Assembly (NCBI GenBank): GCA_022842595.1
Contig: JALHPF010000008.1
Span: forward strand, 62,001-126,000
Length of the DNA: 64,000 bases
Source: Rubrivivax sp.
Lineage (GTDB): Bacteria; Pseudomonadota; Gammaproteobacteria; Burkholderiales; Burkholderiaceae_C
Direction of reading: 5' to 3'
Part shown: positions 1-8,076 of the stretch, piece after piece
Layout of the letters: each line of letters begins with the position of its first letter
Position numbering within the stretch: position 1 is the stretch's first letter
Position numbers and translations under genes: made by a program
The notes under the pieces: generated by a model
What the model was told of the DNA's origin: nothing
The model's input: the letters and a program-made list of their open reading frames with translations, nothing else
Database searches by the model: none

Positions 1-2360
1 CGGCGCTGGACCACCCGCACATCGCACGTTTCTTCGACGCCGGCCTTGGCGTCGACGGCCAGCCCTACCTCGCACTGGAGGCCGTCGACGGCCAGCCGAT
101 CACCGATTGGTGCCGCGAAAAGGCGCTGCCCGTGGCGGCGCGGCTGGGCCTGTTTGCACAGGTGGCCGATTCAGTGAGCCACGCCCACGGCCAGCTCATC
201 GCGCACCGCGACCTCAAGCCGGCCAACGTGCTGGTGACAGCCGAAGGCCAGGTCAAGCTGCTCGACTTCGGCATCGCCAAACTGCTGTCCGCCGACCCTG
301 GCACCGCCACCGACAGCACCGCCCTGACCCGTGCCGATGGCCTGCTCGCCACGCCTCGCTACGCCGCGCCGGAACAGCTCAGCGGTGGCCCGGTCAGCGT
401 GGCCACCGACGTCTACGCGCTGGGGTTGATGCTGTTCGAGCTGCTCACCGACCGCCTGCCGCCGGCGCCCGGCGAGCCCGTGCCTGCGCCGTCTCGTGCC
501 GTCACCGATTCGACACTGCGCAAGGCGTTGCGCGGGGACCTCGACGCCATCGTCGACCGCGCCCTGCAGCCACACCCGCAGGACCGCTATGCCAGCGTGG
601 CCGCCCTGGCCGAAGACCTGCAGCGCCACCGTGAGCACCGGCCCATCCAGGCCCGCCATCTGAGCCCCTGGTCCCTGGCTTGGCGCTACGTGCGCCGCCA
701 CCGCCTGCCGGTGGCGATGACCACGGCGCTCGTGCTTTCCCTGGCGGCCGGCAGCGCGGCCGTGGCCTGGCAGGCCCAGGAGGCCCGCACGCAGGCCCGC
801 CGCGCCGAGGCTGTGAAGGACTTCCTGCTCGGCGTCTTCACCGCCGCCGACCCGCGACTGGCCGGCGGCAAGCCCGATGGCCAGACCACGGCCAAGACCC
901 TGCTCGACCGGATTGCTGCGCGCATCGACGGTCAATTCGCCAACGACCCGGTGTTGCGCATCGAGCTGCTGCGCACCGCTGCCGACATCTACCGGGAACT
1001 GGGCGACAAAGAAGCCCACGAAAGCCTGCAGGCGCGACAGCTGGCCCTGGTGCGCGAGCACTTCGGTCCACTGCACGACAACGTGCTCGACGCCGAGCTG
1101 GAAGCTGCACTGCGCGCCTACCAGCGCGGCGACCTCGCCGCCTGCCGCACGCTGCTGGCCGAGTCCGACACCCACCTGCGCGCCGCCGGTCGCGACAGCG
1201 GCGCGCAACGAGCCCATTGGTGGACGATGCGCGGCATGTGCCTGCGCGACCAGTCCGACCAGGCCGATGCCCGGATCGACGCGCTGCAGCGTGCCGAGGC
1301 GCTGTTTTCCCAGGTGGAACCTGGTCAGCGGGGGCATGTCACGGCGCTGTGCGAAATCGCCACCGAGCACAGCGGCCAGATGCGCCTGACCGAAGCCGCC
1401 GCCACCAACCGCCGCGCCATCGCCATGTCGAGGGCGTTGCCTCAACGCAACGAGGCGGAGTTGCAGACCCTGCACGGCAACCTGGGCCTGGTCTTGATGC
1501 AGCAGGGCGAACTGGCCGGCGCGGCCGAAGCGTTCGGCGAGGCTGCCGCGGTCGCCCAGCGCACCAGCGGCGCCGACTTCAGCACCGCCTTGCTGCCGTT
1601 GGCCCGCCAGGCGCGCACGCTTCACCTGAGCGGAGAACGTGAACCTGCCGATGCCTTGTTCGACCGCCTCATCGTGCAGATCGAGAAGTTCGAGGCCACG
1701 ACGGCCGACGCCGACAGCGTGCGCGAAGACGCCGGTGAGCGCCTTGCGGCCGAGGGCCGCCCGGGCCTGGGCCTGCCGCTCCTGCAGCAGGCGCTGGCTG
1801 GCCAGCGGCAGCGGGGCCAGTTCGAGTTTGCCCAGCGCCGCGTGCAACGCCATCTGGCCGACGCCCTGGCACGCCTGGGCCGCCACCAGGAAGCCCTGGA
1901 CCTGTTGACCACCGCCTTGGCCGCCCACGAGGCCGCCGAGCCACCCGACCGCCAACCGACCGCCGCCAGTCGTGAGCGCCTGGGTCGGCTGCTGCTGGAC
2001 ATGAACCGGCCAGAAGCCGCGCGCGGCCAGCTGCAGCGGGTGTTGGACGACGCCGCCGTCAAGACCTGGAGCCACGTCGCGCTGGCCCAGGCCGGCCTGG
2101 CCCGGGCTGCGTTGCTGCAAGGCGAGCGCGGTGCCGCCGATGGGCACAGCCAGGCCGCGCTCGCCACCTGGGGCCGGCTCACCGGCTTCCGCGACGTCCG
2201 GATGCAGGCCTACCTGTGGCGCGTGCGCGCTGCCGTGCTGGCCGCAGCGGGCGACACGGCCGGCGCGAAAGCCCTGCGCGACCAGGCCCTGGCGGCGGCA
2301 CAGCGCACGGACGCACCCGAAAGCCCGACGGTCGTGCAGCCCTTGTTTCTGGGCCTGTAG
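1..2360 (+). CDS. Serine/threonine protein kinase with C-terminal TPR-like region (5' truncated)
   Basis: The open frame runs from the window edge (first full codon at base 3) and leaves 785 visible residues; the start and the glycine-rich loop lie outside. The visible part opens inside a Hanks-type kinase N-lobe (LDHPHIARFFDAG), then shows the catalytic loop HRDLKPANV, the metal-binding LLDFGIAK and the activation segment end YAAPEQ. All catalytic residues that can be seen are present, so the kinase is probably active. After the kinase lobe comes one hydrophobic segment (LPVAMTTALVLSLAAGSAAV), predicted to be a membrane anchor. About 500 residues of alanine-rich helical sequence follow and look like degenerate tetratricopeptide repeats. 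The family places the kinase in the cytoplasm and the TPR part across the membrane. Substrates are unknown. The ATG at 132 in the ORF track is internal and not the start. Confidence 0.9.
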   Translation, partial: ALDHPHIARFFDAGLGVDGQPYLALEAVDGQPITDWCREKALPVAARLGLFAQVADSVSHAHGQLIAHRDLKPANVLVTAEGQVKLLDFGIAKLLSADPGTATDSTALTRADGLLATPRYAAPEQLSGGPVSVATDVYALGLMLFELLTDRLPPAPGEPVPAPSRAVTDSTLRKALRGDLDAIVDRALQPHPQDRYASVAALAEDLQRHREHRPIQARHLSPWSLAWRYVRRHRLPVAMTTALVLSLAAGSAAVAWQAQEARTQARRAEAVKDFLLGVFTAADPRLAGGKPDGQTTAKTLLDRIAARIDGQFANDPVLRIELLRTAADIYRELGDKEAHESLQARQLALVREHFGPLHDNVLDAELEAALRAYQRGDLAACRTLLAESDTHLRAAGRDSGAQRAHWWTMRGMCLRDQSDQADARIDALQRAEALFSQVEPGQRGHVTALCEIATEHSGQMRLTEAAATNRRAIAMSRALPQRNEAELQTLHGNLGLVLMQQGELAGAAEAFGEAAAVAQRTSGADFSTALLPLARQARTLHLSGEREPADALFDRLIVQIEKFEATTADADSVREDAGERLAAEGRPGLGLPLLQQALAGQRQRGQFEFAQRRVQRHLADALARLGRHQEALDLLTTALAAHEAAEPPDRQPTAASRERLGRLLLDMNRPEAARGQLQRVLDDAAVKTWSHVALAQAGLARAALLQGERGAADGHSQAALATWGRLTGFRDVRMQAYLWRVRAAVLAAAGDTAGAKALRDQALAAAQRTDAPESPTVVQPLFLGL

Positions 2361-2479
2361 AAAGGAACCGGCTGGAAGCCAGCTGGCCGCTCGCGACGGC
2401 CATCAGGGGCGGGTGCCTACTGAAACCACGCGCGCCGGCCTGCCGCTAGCATCGGTCGCATCCCGGCTCGAGCCCGACA

Positions 2480-4219
2480 ATGCCTGCCATGCATCAACTT
2501 TCCGGCTTGGATGCCACCTTCCTGTACCTGGAAACGCCCGAGATGCCGATGCATGTGGGCGCGTTGCACATCTTCGAACTGCCCCCGGGCAGCACGGGCC
2601 GCTTCGTCACCGCACTGCGCAAGCACATGGCGGCGCGGCTGCCGGTGGCGCCCGTGCTGCGGCGCAGGCTCTGGTGGATGCCGCTGAACATGGCCAATCC
2701 GGCGTGGGTCGACGCCGACCCCGACCTCAGGCAGCACATCGTGGAAGTGAAGCTGCCGGCCACGGCCAGGCAGGGCGATGGCCGGCGTGAGCTGGAAGCC
2801 GAGGTCGGCCGGCTGCACGGCGTGCTGCTCGACCGCAGCCGCCCGCTCTGGAAGTTCCACGTGCTCGAAGGCCTCGGCCCCAGCGCCGATGGCCACAAGC
2901 GGGTCGCGCTGTACACCCAGCTTCACCATGCTGCGGTCGACGGCCAGGCCGCCGTGGCCCTGGCCAACGCCATCCTCGACATCCAGGCCGAGGGCAGGGC
3001 GGTGGACGTACGGCCGTCACGTCGCCACAAGACCTTCGAGCTCGGCATGACGGAAATGCTGCGCGGCGTGCTCGGCAGCCAGGCGCAGAAGGTGGCCAGC
3101 ATCGTCCGCGAGTTGCCCGGCACCGTCGGCACCCTGAAGACGGCTGCGTCGAAGGCCGCCGGCGATGTGCTGAACCAGGCCGTGGCCAGCCTGGGACTGG
3201 GTCAGGCGGGTGGTGATGGCAAGGCCGGCAAAGGCAGCGGCAACATCAGCCTGGCCCCGCGCACGGTGCTGAATGTCTCGGTCACCCCGGGTCGGGCCTT
3301 TGCGAGCGCCAGCCTGGCCCTGCCGGAACTGAAGGCCCTGGCACGTGCTCACGGCGCCACGCTCAACGACGTCGTGCTGATGCTCTGCAGCACCGCCTTG
3401 CGTCGTTACTTCATGAAGCGGCGCAGCCTGCCGCGCAAGAGCCTGGTCGCCGCGGTGCCGATCTCGCTGCGCCCGGAGGTCGGCAAGTCGGATCTCGGTG
3501 AAGGCAACCAGGCGTCGCTGAGCCTGGTCAGCCTGGGCACGCACATCGCCGACCCAGGCCAGCGGCTGGCGCACATCCGCGCGGCCAGCAGAGCGATGAA
3601 ATCGACGATGGGCGGGCTGAAAAGCGTGCTGCCGACCGATTTCCCGAGCCTGGGCGTGCCCTGGCTGATCGAAGCCGCCACGGCGCTGTACGGCAAGGCG
3701 CGCGTGGCCGACCGCATTCCGCAGCTGGCCAACCTCGTCATCAGCAACGTGCCCGGGCCACCGGTGCCGCTGTACCTGGCTGGGGCCAAGATGTTGACGA
3801 ACTACCCGGCCTCGATCGTCGTGCACGGCATGGCCCTCAACATCACCGTTCAAAGCTACGACCAGAGTCTCGACTTTGGCCTGATGGCCGACGCCCAGGC
3901 CATGCCGCAGGTGCGTGAGCTGGCCGACGCCATCGTCGTGGCCTTCGATGACCTGGCGGCATTGCCGCGCCCCGGCGAAGCCGGCCACCCCGATACGGCC
4001 GTGCCGAAGAGCCTGGTCAGCCTCGCTGGCGGTGCCATGGCGGACGCGGCGGGTGCGGTAGGCAAGCTGGCAGGTGGCGTGGCGGGCAGCATGGCCAGCG
4101 CGGCCCTGTCTGGCGCGATGAAAGGCGCCATGACCGGCGCCGTGGCCCGCGTGGCCCGCAAGGCACCCGCGACCCGTACTAGTGCGGCAAGTCCAGCCCG
4201 CAAGCCAGGCAGCCGCTGA
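2480..4219 (+). CDS. Wax ester synthase / diacylglycerol acyltransferase (WS/DGAT)
   Basis: Predicted 579-residue acyl-CoA:alcohol/diacylglycerol O-acyltransferase, the last step in making wax esters or triacylglycerol for storage inclusions. The N-terminus (LSGLDATFLYLETPEMPMHVG) is typical of the family. The catalytic HHxxxDG motif appears as LHHAAVDG, with the His pair at about residues 149-150. The family C-terminal block is seen as LVISNVPGPPVPLYLAGA. The length is somewhat above the usual 450-480, because a Gly/Lys-rich insert lies near residue 245 and the C-terminus ends in an Ala/Gly/Arg-rich tail. Two in-frame ATGs (2480 and 2489) are possible starts, neither with a strong ribosome site. 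Two alpha/beta hydrolase genes follow within 15 bases, so the three probably form a lipid operon. Substrate preference cannot be read from the sequence. Confidence 0.93.
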   Translation: MPAMHQLSGLDATFLYLETPEMPMHVGALHIFELPPGSTGRFVTALRKHMAARLPVAPVLRRRLWWMPLNMANPAWVDADPDLRQHIVEVKLPATARQGDGRRELEAEVGRLHGVLLDRSRPLWKFHVLEGLGPSADGHKRVALYTQLHHAAVDGQAAVALANAILDIQAEGRAVDVRPSRRHKTFELGMTEMLRGVLGSQAQKVASIVRELPGTVGTLKTAASKAAGDVLNQAVASLGLGQAGGDGKAGKGSGNISLAPRTVLNVSVTPGRAFASASLALPELKALARAHGATLNDVVLMLCSTALRRYFMKRRSLPRKSLVAAVPISLRPEVGKSDLGEGNQASLSLVSLGTHIADPGQRLAHIRAASRAMKSTMGGLKSVLPTDFPSLGVPWLIEAATALYGKARVADRIPQLANLVISNVPGPPVPLYLAGAKMLTNYPASIVVHGMALNITVQSYDQSLDFGLMADAQAMPQVRELADAIVVAFDDLAALPRPGEAGHPDTAVPKSLVSLAGGAMADAAGAVGKLAGGVAGSMASAALSGAMKGAMTGAVARVARKAPATRTSAASPARKPGSR

Positions 4220-4229
4220 CAATCTGCGC

Positions 4230-5006
4230 ATGAGCGATCGAAACCGCGCGCCAGACCCCCTGGCCGCCCCGGGCCCCTGGCAGATGCTGCTGGAGGCTCG
4301 CGCCCCCTGGGAATTTGCTGCGATGTGGGCCGCCACGCCCTGGCTCGCCCGCCTGCCCACCGGCGACGGCCATCCGGTGCTGGTGTTCCCCGGGCTCGGC
4401 GCCAGCGACATCACCACGCTGACGCTGCGCAACTTCCTGCGTGACCGCGGCTACACCACCTACCCCTGGCTGCAGGGCTTCAATTTCGGCCCGCGCACGG
4501 GTGTGCTGGAAGCCTGCCGCAGCACCTTGCATGAGCTGGCCACGCGCCACCGCGAACCGGTCAGCCTGGTGGGCTGGAGCCTGGGCGGCATCTACGCGCG
4601 CGAACTGGCCAAGGAAATGCCCAAGCAGGTGCGCTGCGTCGTCACCCTGGGTACGCCCTTTGCCGGCCATCCCCGCGCCACCAACGCCTGGCGCTTTTAC
4701 GAGATGGTCAGTGGCCAGACCGTGCACGACGAAGCCATGATCGCCGGCCTGCGGCTGCCGCCGGCCTGCCCGACCACGTCGATCTACAGCAAGACCGATG
4801 GCGTCGTGGCCTGGCAGTGCAGCATCAACGACGCAGCCCCGCACACCGAGAACATCGAGGTCCACGCCAGCCACATCGGCATGGGCCTGAACCCGCTGGC
4901 GCTGTACGCCGTAGCCGACAGGCTGGCACAGGACCCGGCGCGCTGGCAGCGCTTCGACCCGGCCTCGGCCGGCGCCGTCGGCCGCTGGTTCATGACGCCG
5001 CGCTGA
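4230..5006 (+). CDS. Alpha/beta hydrolase, lipase-like
   Basis: Predicted 258-residue serine hydrolase. The nucleophile elbow is VGWSLGG (GxSxG), the likely acid is in SKTDGVVAW and the likely base in HASHIGMG. An oxyanion-type segment, LVFPGLGAS, lies near the N-terminus. There is no signal peptide, so the enzyme is probably cytoplasmic or bound to inclusions. The ORF track begins at 4182, inside the acyltransferase gene; I prefer the ATG at 4230 because it lies 11 bases after that gene's stop. The next hydrolase begins four bases after this one ends. Its place directly behind a wax ester/TAG synthase suggests an esterase or lipase working on the stored lipid or its precursors. That role is inferred from context only. 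Confidence 0.85.
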   Translation: MSDRNRAPDPLAAPGPWQMLLEARAPWEFAAMWAATPWLARLPTGDGHPVLVFPGLGASDITTLTLRNFLRDRGYTTYPWLQGFNFGPRTGVLEACRSTLHELATRHREPVSLVGWSLGGIYARELAKEMPKQVRCVVTLGTPFAGHPRATNAWRFYEMVSGQTVHDEAMIAGLRLPPACPTTSIYSKTDGVVAWQCSINDAAPHTENIEVHASHIGMGLNPLALYAVADRLAQDPARWQRFDPASAGAVGRWFMTPR

Positions 5007-5010
5007 CCGC

Positions 5011-5904
5011 ATGCAGATCGTCGCCAATGGCCTGCGCATCGAAGTCGACGACCAGGGGCCCGTAGCGGGTGAACCGCTGCTGCTGGTGATGGGCCTGGGC
5101 ATGCAGCTCACGGCCTGGCCGCAGCCTCTGGTGGACCTGCTGGTGGCACGTGGCTTTCGAGTCATCCGCTTCGACAACCGCGACGCCGGCCTCAGCCAGG
5201 GCTTCGACGAGGCCGGCGTGCCCAACCTGGCCTGGGTTGGGCTGAAGTACGGCCTGCACCTGCCGCTGCGGCCGATCTACCGGCTGGCCGACATGGCCGC
5301 CGACACCTTGGGCGTGATGGACACGCTGGGCATCGCCCGTGCGCATGTGTGTGGTGCCTCGATGGGCGGCATGGTCGCGCAGCATCTGGCCGCCACCCAC
5401 CCGCAGCGCGTGAAGAGCCTGGTGCTGATGATGACGACCACCGGCGCCCGCCACCTGCCGCAACCCGGCATGCGCGTGCGCGCTGCGCTGCTGTCGCGGC
5501 CCGATGGTCGCCGGCCCGAGGCCGTGGTCGCACACCTGGAACGGCTGCTGGCGGTCATCGGCAGCCCCGCCTTCCCGCCCGAACCGGAGCGCCAGCGCCA
5601 GCGCCTGCAGGCCCTGGTGGCGCGGGCCTGGCGGCCGGCGGGTACCGCCCGGCAACTGCTGGCGGTGGCGGCCGATGGCGACCGCAGCGGCTGGGTCGGT
5701 GGCATCCGGGTACCCACCGTGGTGGTCCACGGCGAGGCCGACCCCTTGATTCCGGTGGCCGCCGGGCGCGACCTTGCCTCACGCATCGCCGGCGCCCAGA
5801 CCGACTTCGTCCCGGGCATGGGCCACGACCTGCCCGAAGAACTGTTGCCACGATTTGCCGACACGATCGCGCGCAATGCAGCGCGCGCAGCGATCAGTTC
5901 TTGA
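5011..5904 (+). CDS. Alpha/beta fold hydrolase
   Basis: Predicted 297-residue alpha/beta hydrolase of the common soluble type. The oxyanion turn is LLLVMGLGMQ, FDNRDAGLSQ is the conserved strand after it, the nucleophile elbow is CGASMGGMV, the acid is in HGEADPLIP and the catalytic histidine in GMGHDLPEE. The triad is therefore complete. It starts four bases after the preceding hydrolase, and its 3' end overlaps the convergent ccmI stop by 11 bases. No signal peptide is visible. The sequence resembles proteins often annotated as lipase/esterase or haloperoxidase-like hydrolases, but the substrate cannot be assigned. The operon position suggests a part in neutral lipid turnover. Confidence 0.88.
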   Translation: MQIVANGLRIEVDDQGPVAGEPLLLVMGLGMQLTAWPQPLVDLLVARGFRVIRFDNRDAGLSQGFDEAGVPNLAWVGLKYGLHLPLRPIYRLADMAADTLGVMDTLGIARAHVCGASMGGMVAQHLAATHPQRVKSLVLMMTTTGARHLPQPGMRVRAALLSRPDGRRPEAVVAHLERLLAVIGSPAFPPEPERQRQRLQALVARAWRPAGTARQLLAVAADGDRSGWVGGIRVPTVVVHGEADPLIPVAAGRDLASRIAGAQTDFVPGMGHDLPEELLPRFADTIARNAARAAISS

Positions 5905-7072
5905 CGAGCTCGTTGATCTCGATCGTCACGCCGCTGGCGGTGTTGGCCACCGGCGCCGACTGACCGACCAGATCACCCGCTGCCGGCGTGGCCTCGCCGC
6001 TTTTGCTGACACGGGCGCTGATCACCACCATTGGGTGCAGTGACAGGCGCATCTGCGGCGCCATGGCCGTGCTGTCGTCGAGCTTGAACTCCAGCGGCAG
6101 GTCGGCCACCTGCTTGCGCAGGATGGCCAGCGGCATGCGCGGCCCCTCGGCGGCGCGGGCGAAGATGAACACGGTGTCGCCCGGCTGCACCTGCTGTGCC
6201 AGGGCCGGGGACAGCTTGACGCTGCCTTGCACGCCGGCCGTGCTGGCGGCCGCGGCCTGCGGGTTGGCCGCAGCCGCGGCAGAGGGCGCACTGGCCTGCG
6301 GCGCGGCCGCAGCCATGCCGCCTTGCTGGCGCGCTTCGGCGATGCTGGCCTGCAGCTGCGGCAGGAATTCGCTGCCGGGTGGCGAAATCGCGACCAGACG
6401 TTCCCAATGGCGTACCGCACCCGGGAAGTCACGCACCTCGAAGGCGGCCGTGCCGGCCAGCGCCAGCGCTTTCGGATTGTCGGGTTCGAGCTTCAGGGCG
6501 CGGTCGATCCACAGCGCCGGTTCGCCCTGCAGGCTGCGGTTGTTCAGCACCGCCAGCGTGTCGGCATAGTCGGCCATCAAGCGCGCGTCGGTCTGCAGCA
6601 GGGTGCCGGTCTTCTTGAAGGCGGGCAGGGCCTTGTCGTGCTGGCCGAGCCGCGCGTAGGAACGCGCGAGCATCGCGAAGCCTTCAGTGTTGTCGGGGTC
6701 GGTCTGCAGGCGCTGGGCCAGTTGCTCCACGGCCGCGGCGAACTGCTGTTCCTCGCTGGCGTTGGCGTCCACGCCCGGGGCGCTGCCAGTTCCGCTGCCA
6801 CTGCCGGCCAGAACCGTGGCGCCCGGCGCGCCGGTGTAGGAATAGCCGGCGATGGCCAGACCGATGACACCGGCGCAAAGCGCGGCCACCAGCTTGCCGC
6901 CTGGCCGCGGCGACGCTGCCGCGGCAGCAGGGTCGGCCATCACGCTGTCGAGCAGCCGCCGCTCCAGGGGGGTCTTGGCCGCGGCATAGGCCGCATCGTC
7001 CAGCGTGCCAGCGGCATGAAGCGCCTGCAATTGCTGCAGCTGCTGGCGCAGCGCGGATATGTCGTTGTTCAT
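5894..7072 (-). CDS. ccmI: Cytochrome c maturation protein CcmI (TPR apocytochrome chaperone)
   Basis: Predicted 392-residue inner-membrane protein that binds apocytochrome c and hands it to the CcmFH heme ligation complex. The N-terminal helix carries the family pattern for short leading repeats (LHAAGTLDDAAYAAAKTPLE), then a membrane segment (LVAALCAGVIGLAIAGYSY). A TPR region follows (FAMLARSYARLGQHDKALPAF), and then a C-terminal periplasmic domain with SVKLSPALAQQVQPGDTVFI, which is typical of CcmI from beta- and gammaproteobacteria. I place the start at the ATG at 7072, seven bases after the ccmH stop, rather than the longer track start inside ccmH. It is the last gene of the ccm operon and converges on the upstream hydrolase. 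Confidence 0.93.
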   Translation of the reverse strand: MNNDISALRQQLQQLQALHAAGTLDDAAYAAAKTPLERRLLDSVMADPAAAAASPRPGGKLVAALCAGVIGLAIAGYSYTGAPGATVLAGSGSGTGSAPGVDANASEEQQFAAAVEQLAQRLQTDPDNTEGFAMLARSYARLGQHDKALPAFKKTGTLLQTDARLMADYADTLAVLNNRSLQGEPALWIDRALKLEPDNPKALALAGTAAFEVRDFPGAVRHWERLVAISPPGSEFLPQLQASIAEARQQGGMAAAAPQASAPSAAAAANPQAAAASTAGVQGSVKLSPALAQQVQPGDTVFIFARAAEGPRMPLAILRKQVADLPLEFKLDDSTAMAPQMRLSLHPMVVISARVSKSGEATPAAGDLVGQSAPVANTASGVTIEINELVKN

Positions 7073-7079
7073 CGGTTCT

Positions 7080-7535
7080 TCAGCTGCGCGGCCGGTCGGG
7101 CGGGCCGTCATCGTTCTCGTCGGGTTCGAACTGGTCGGCTGGCAGGCGGCTGCGCCGGCGCAGCAGCCACCACAAGCCCGCCAGGCCGGCTGCCAGCAGG
7201 ATGGGCGGGCCGAACCACAGGGGTGCCGTGGTGCTCTTCAGCGGTGGGCGGTAGAGCACGAAGTCGCCGTAGCGCGCCGTCATGTAGTCGAAGACCTGCT
7301 TCTCCGTCTGGCCGCTGCGCAGCATCTCGCGCACCTGGTTGCGGAGGTCGACGGCCAGCTCGGCGTTGGAGGCGGCGATGGTCTCGTTCTGGCACACGAG
7401 GCAGCGCAGTTCGGCGGACACGCGCATGACGCGCGCTTCCAGCGCCGGGTCGGCGGTGGCCGGTGCGGCTTCCTTCGCCTGTGCAGCCGGCCAGGCCAGC
7501 AGCAGGGCGGCTGCGCCCGCGAGCAGCCATCGCAT
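7080..7535 (-). CDS. ccmH: Cytochrome c maturation protein CcmH (thiol reductase)
   Basis: Predicted 151-residue periplasmic, membrane-anchored thioredoxin-like partner in heme ligation that keeps the CXXCH cysteines of apocytochrome c reduced. It has a signal peptide (WLLAGAAALLLAWPAAQA), the family motif LRCLVCQNE with the redox CxxC, and a C-terminal membrane helix (LWFGPPILLAAGLAGLWWLL) followed by Arg residues. This is the short form, equal to the N-terminal half of E. coli CcmH; the TPR half is encoded separately as ccmI. The ATG at 7535 lies just after the ccmG stop. The track's longer form begins with a GTG at 7550 that overlaps ccmG and cannot be ruled out. Confidence 0.95.
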   Translation of the reverse strand: MRWLLAGAAALLLAWPAAQAKEAAPATADPALEARVMRVSAELRCLVCQNETIAASNAELAVDLRNQVREMLRSGQTEKQVFDYMTARYGDFVLYRPPLKSTTAPLWFGPPILLAAGLAGLWWLLRRRSRLPADQFEPDENDDGPPDRPRS

Positions 7536-7539
7536 CACT

Positions 7540-8076
7540 TCAGCCCGCACCTTGCAGTTCCTTGATGAGCGGCTCGATGCGCGAACGCAGCACCTCGGGC
7601 GTCAGCGGCCCGGTGTGCTTGAACCGGATGATGCCCTGGCGGTCGACGATGAAGGTTTCGGGCACGCCATAGACGCCGAAGTCGATGCCGACGCGGCCGT
7701 CGGCGTCAACGAGGGTGGCCGTGTATGGGTCGCCTAGGTTCGCCAGCCAGCCGCGTGCGGCGGGCCCCTGGTCCTTGTAGTTCAGGCCGTACACCGGCAG
7801 CAGCTTGCGGCGGGCGATGTCGATCACCAGCGGGTGCTCTTCCCGGCAGGGCGCGCACCAGCTGGCCCAGACGTTCAGCATCCAGACCTGGCCGAGCAGG
7901 TCATCGCGGCCGATGCTCTGGCTCGGGTCGTTCAGTTTCGCCAGCTTGAAGGCCGGCGCCGGCTTGCCGATCAGCGGTGACGGCACCTCGCGCGGATTCA
8001 GACCCAGGCCGACGAACATGAGCCCCACGACCGCCAGGAAGATGCCCAGCGGCAAGAAAAAGCGCAGCCCCTTCAT
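7540..8076 (-). CDS. ccmG: Thiol:disulfide interchange protein CcmG/DsbE
   Basis: Predicted 178-residue membrane-tethered periplasmic thioredoxin. An N-terminal anchor (FFLPLGIFLAVVGLMFVGLGL) is followed by a thioredoxin fold with the active site ASWCAPCREE and the cis-Pro loop GVYGVPETFIVD. It reduces apocytochrome or CcmH within System I. The start is the ATG at 8076, which overlaps the ccmF stop as ATGA. The extra 54 N-terminal residues in the ORF track are a read-through of ccmF and should be dropped. Confidence 0.96.
   Translation of the reverse strand: MKGLRFFLPLGIFLAVVGLMFVGLGLNPREVPSPLIGKPAPAFKLAKLNDPSQSIGRDDLLGQVWMLNVWASWCAPCREEHPLVIDIARRKLLPVYGLNYKDQGPAARGWLANLGDPYTATLVDADGRVGIDFGVYGVPETFIVDRQGIIRFKHTGPLTPEVLRSRIEPLIKELQGAG

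Noticed and set aside
171-2147. 658-residue minus-strand ORF
   Set aside because: Antisense shadow of the Ser/Thr kinase-TPR gene.
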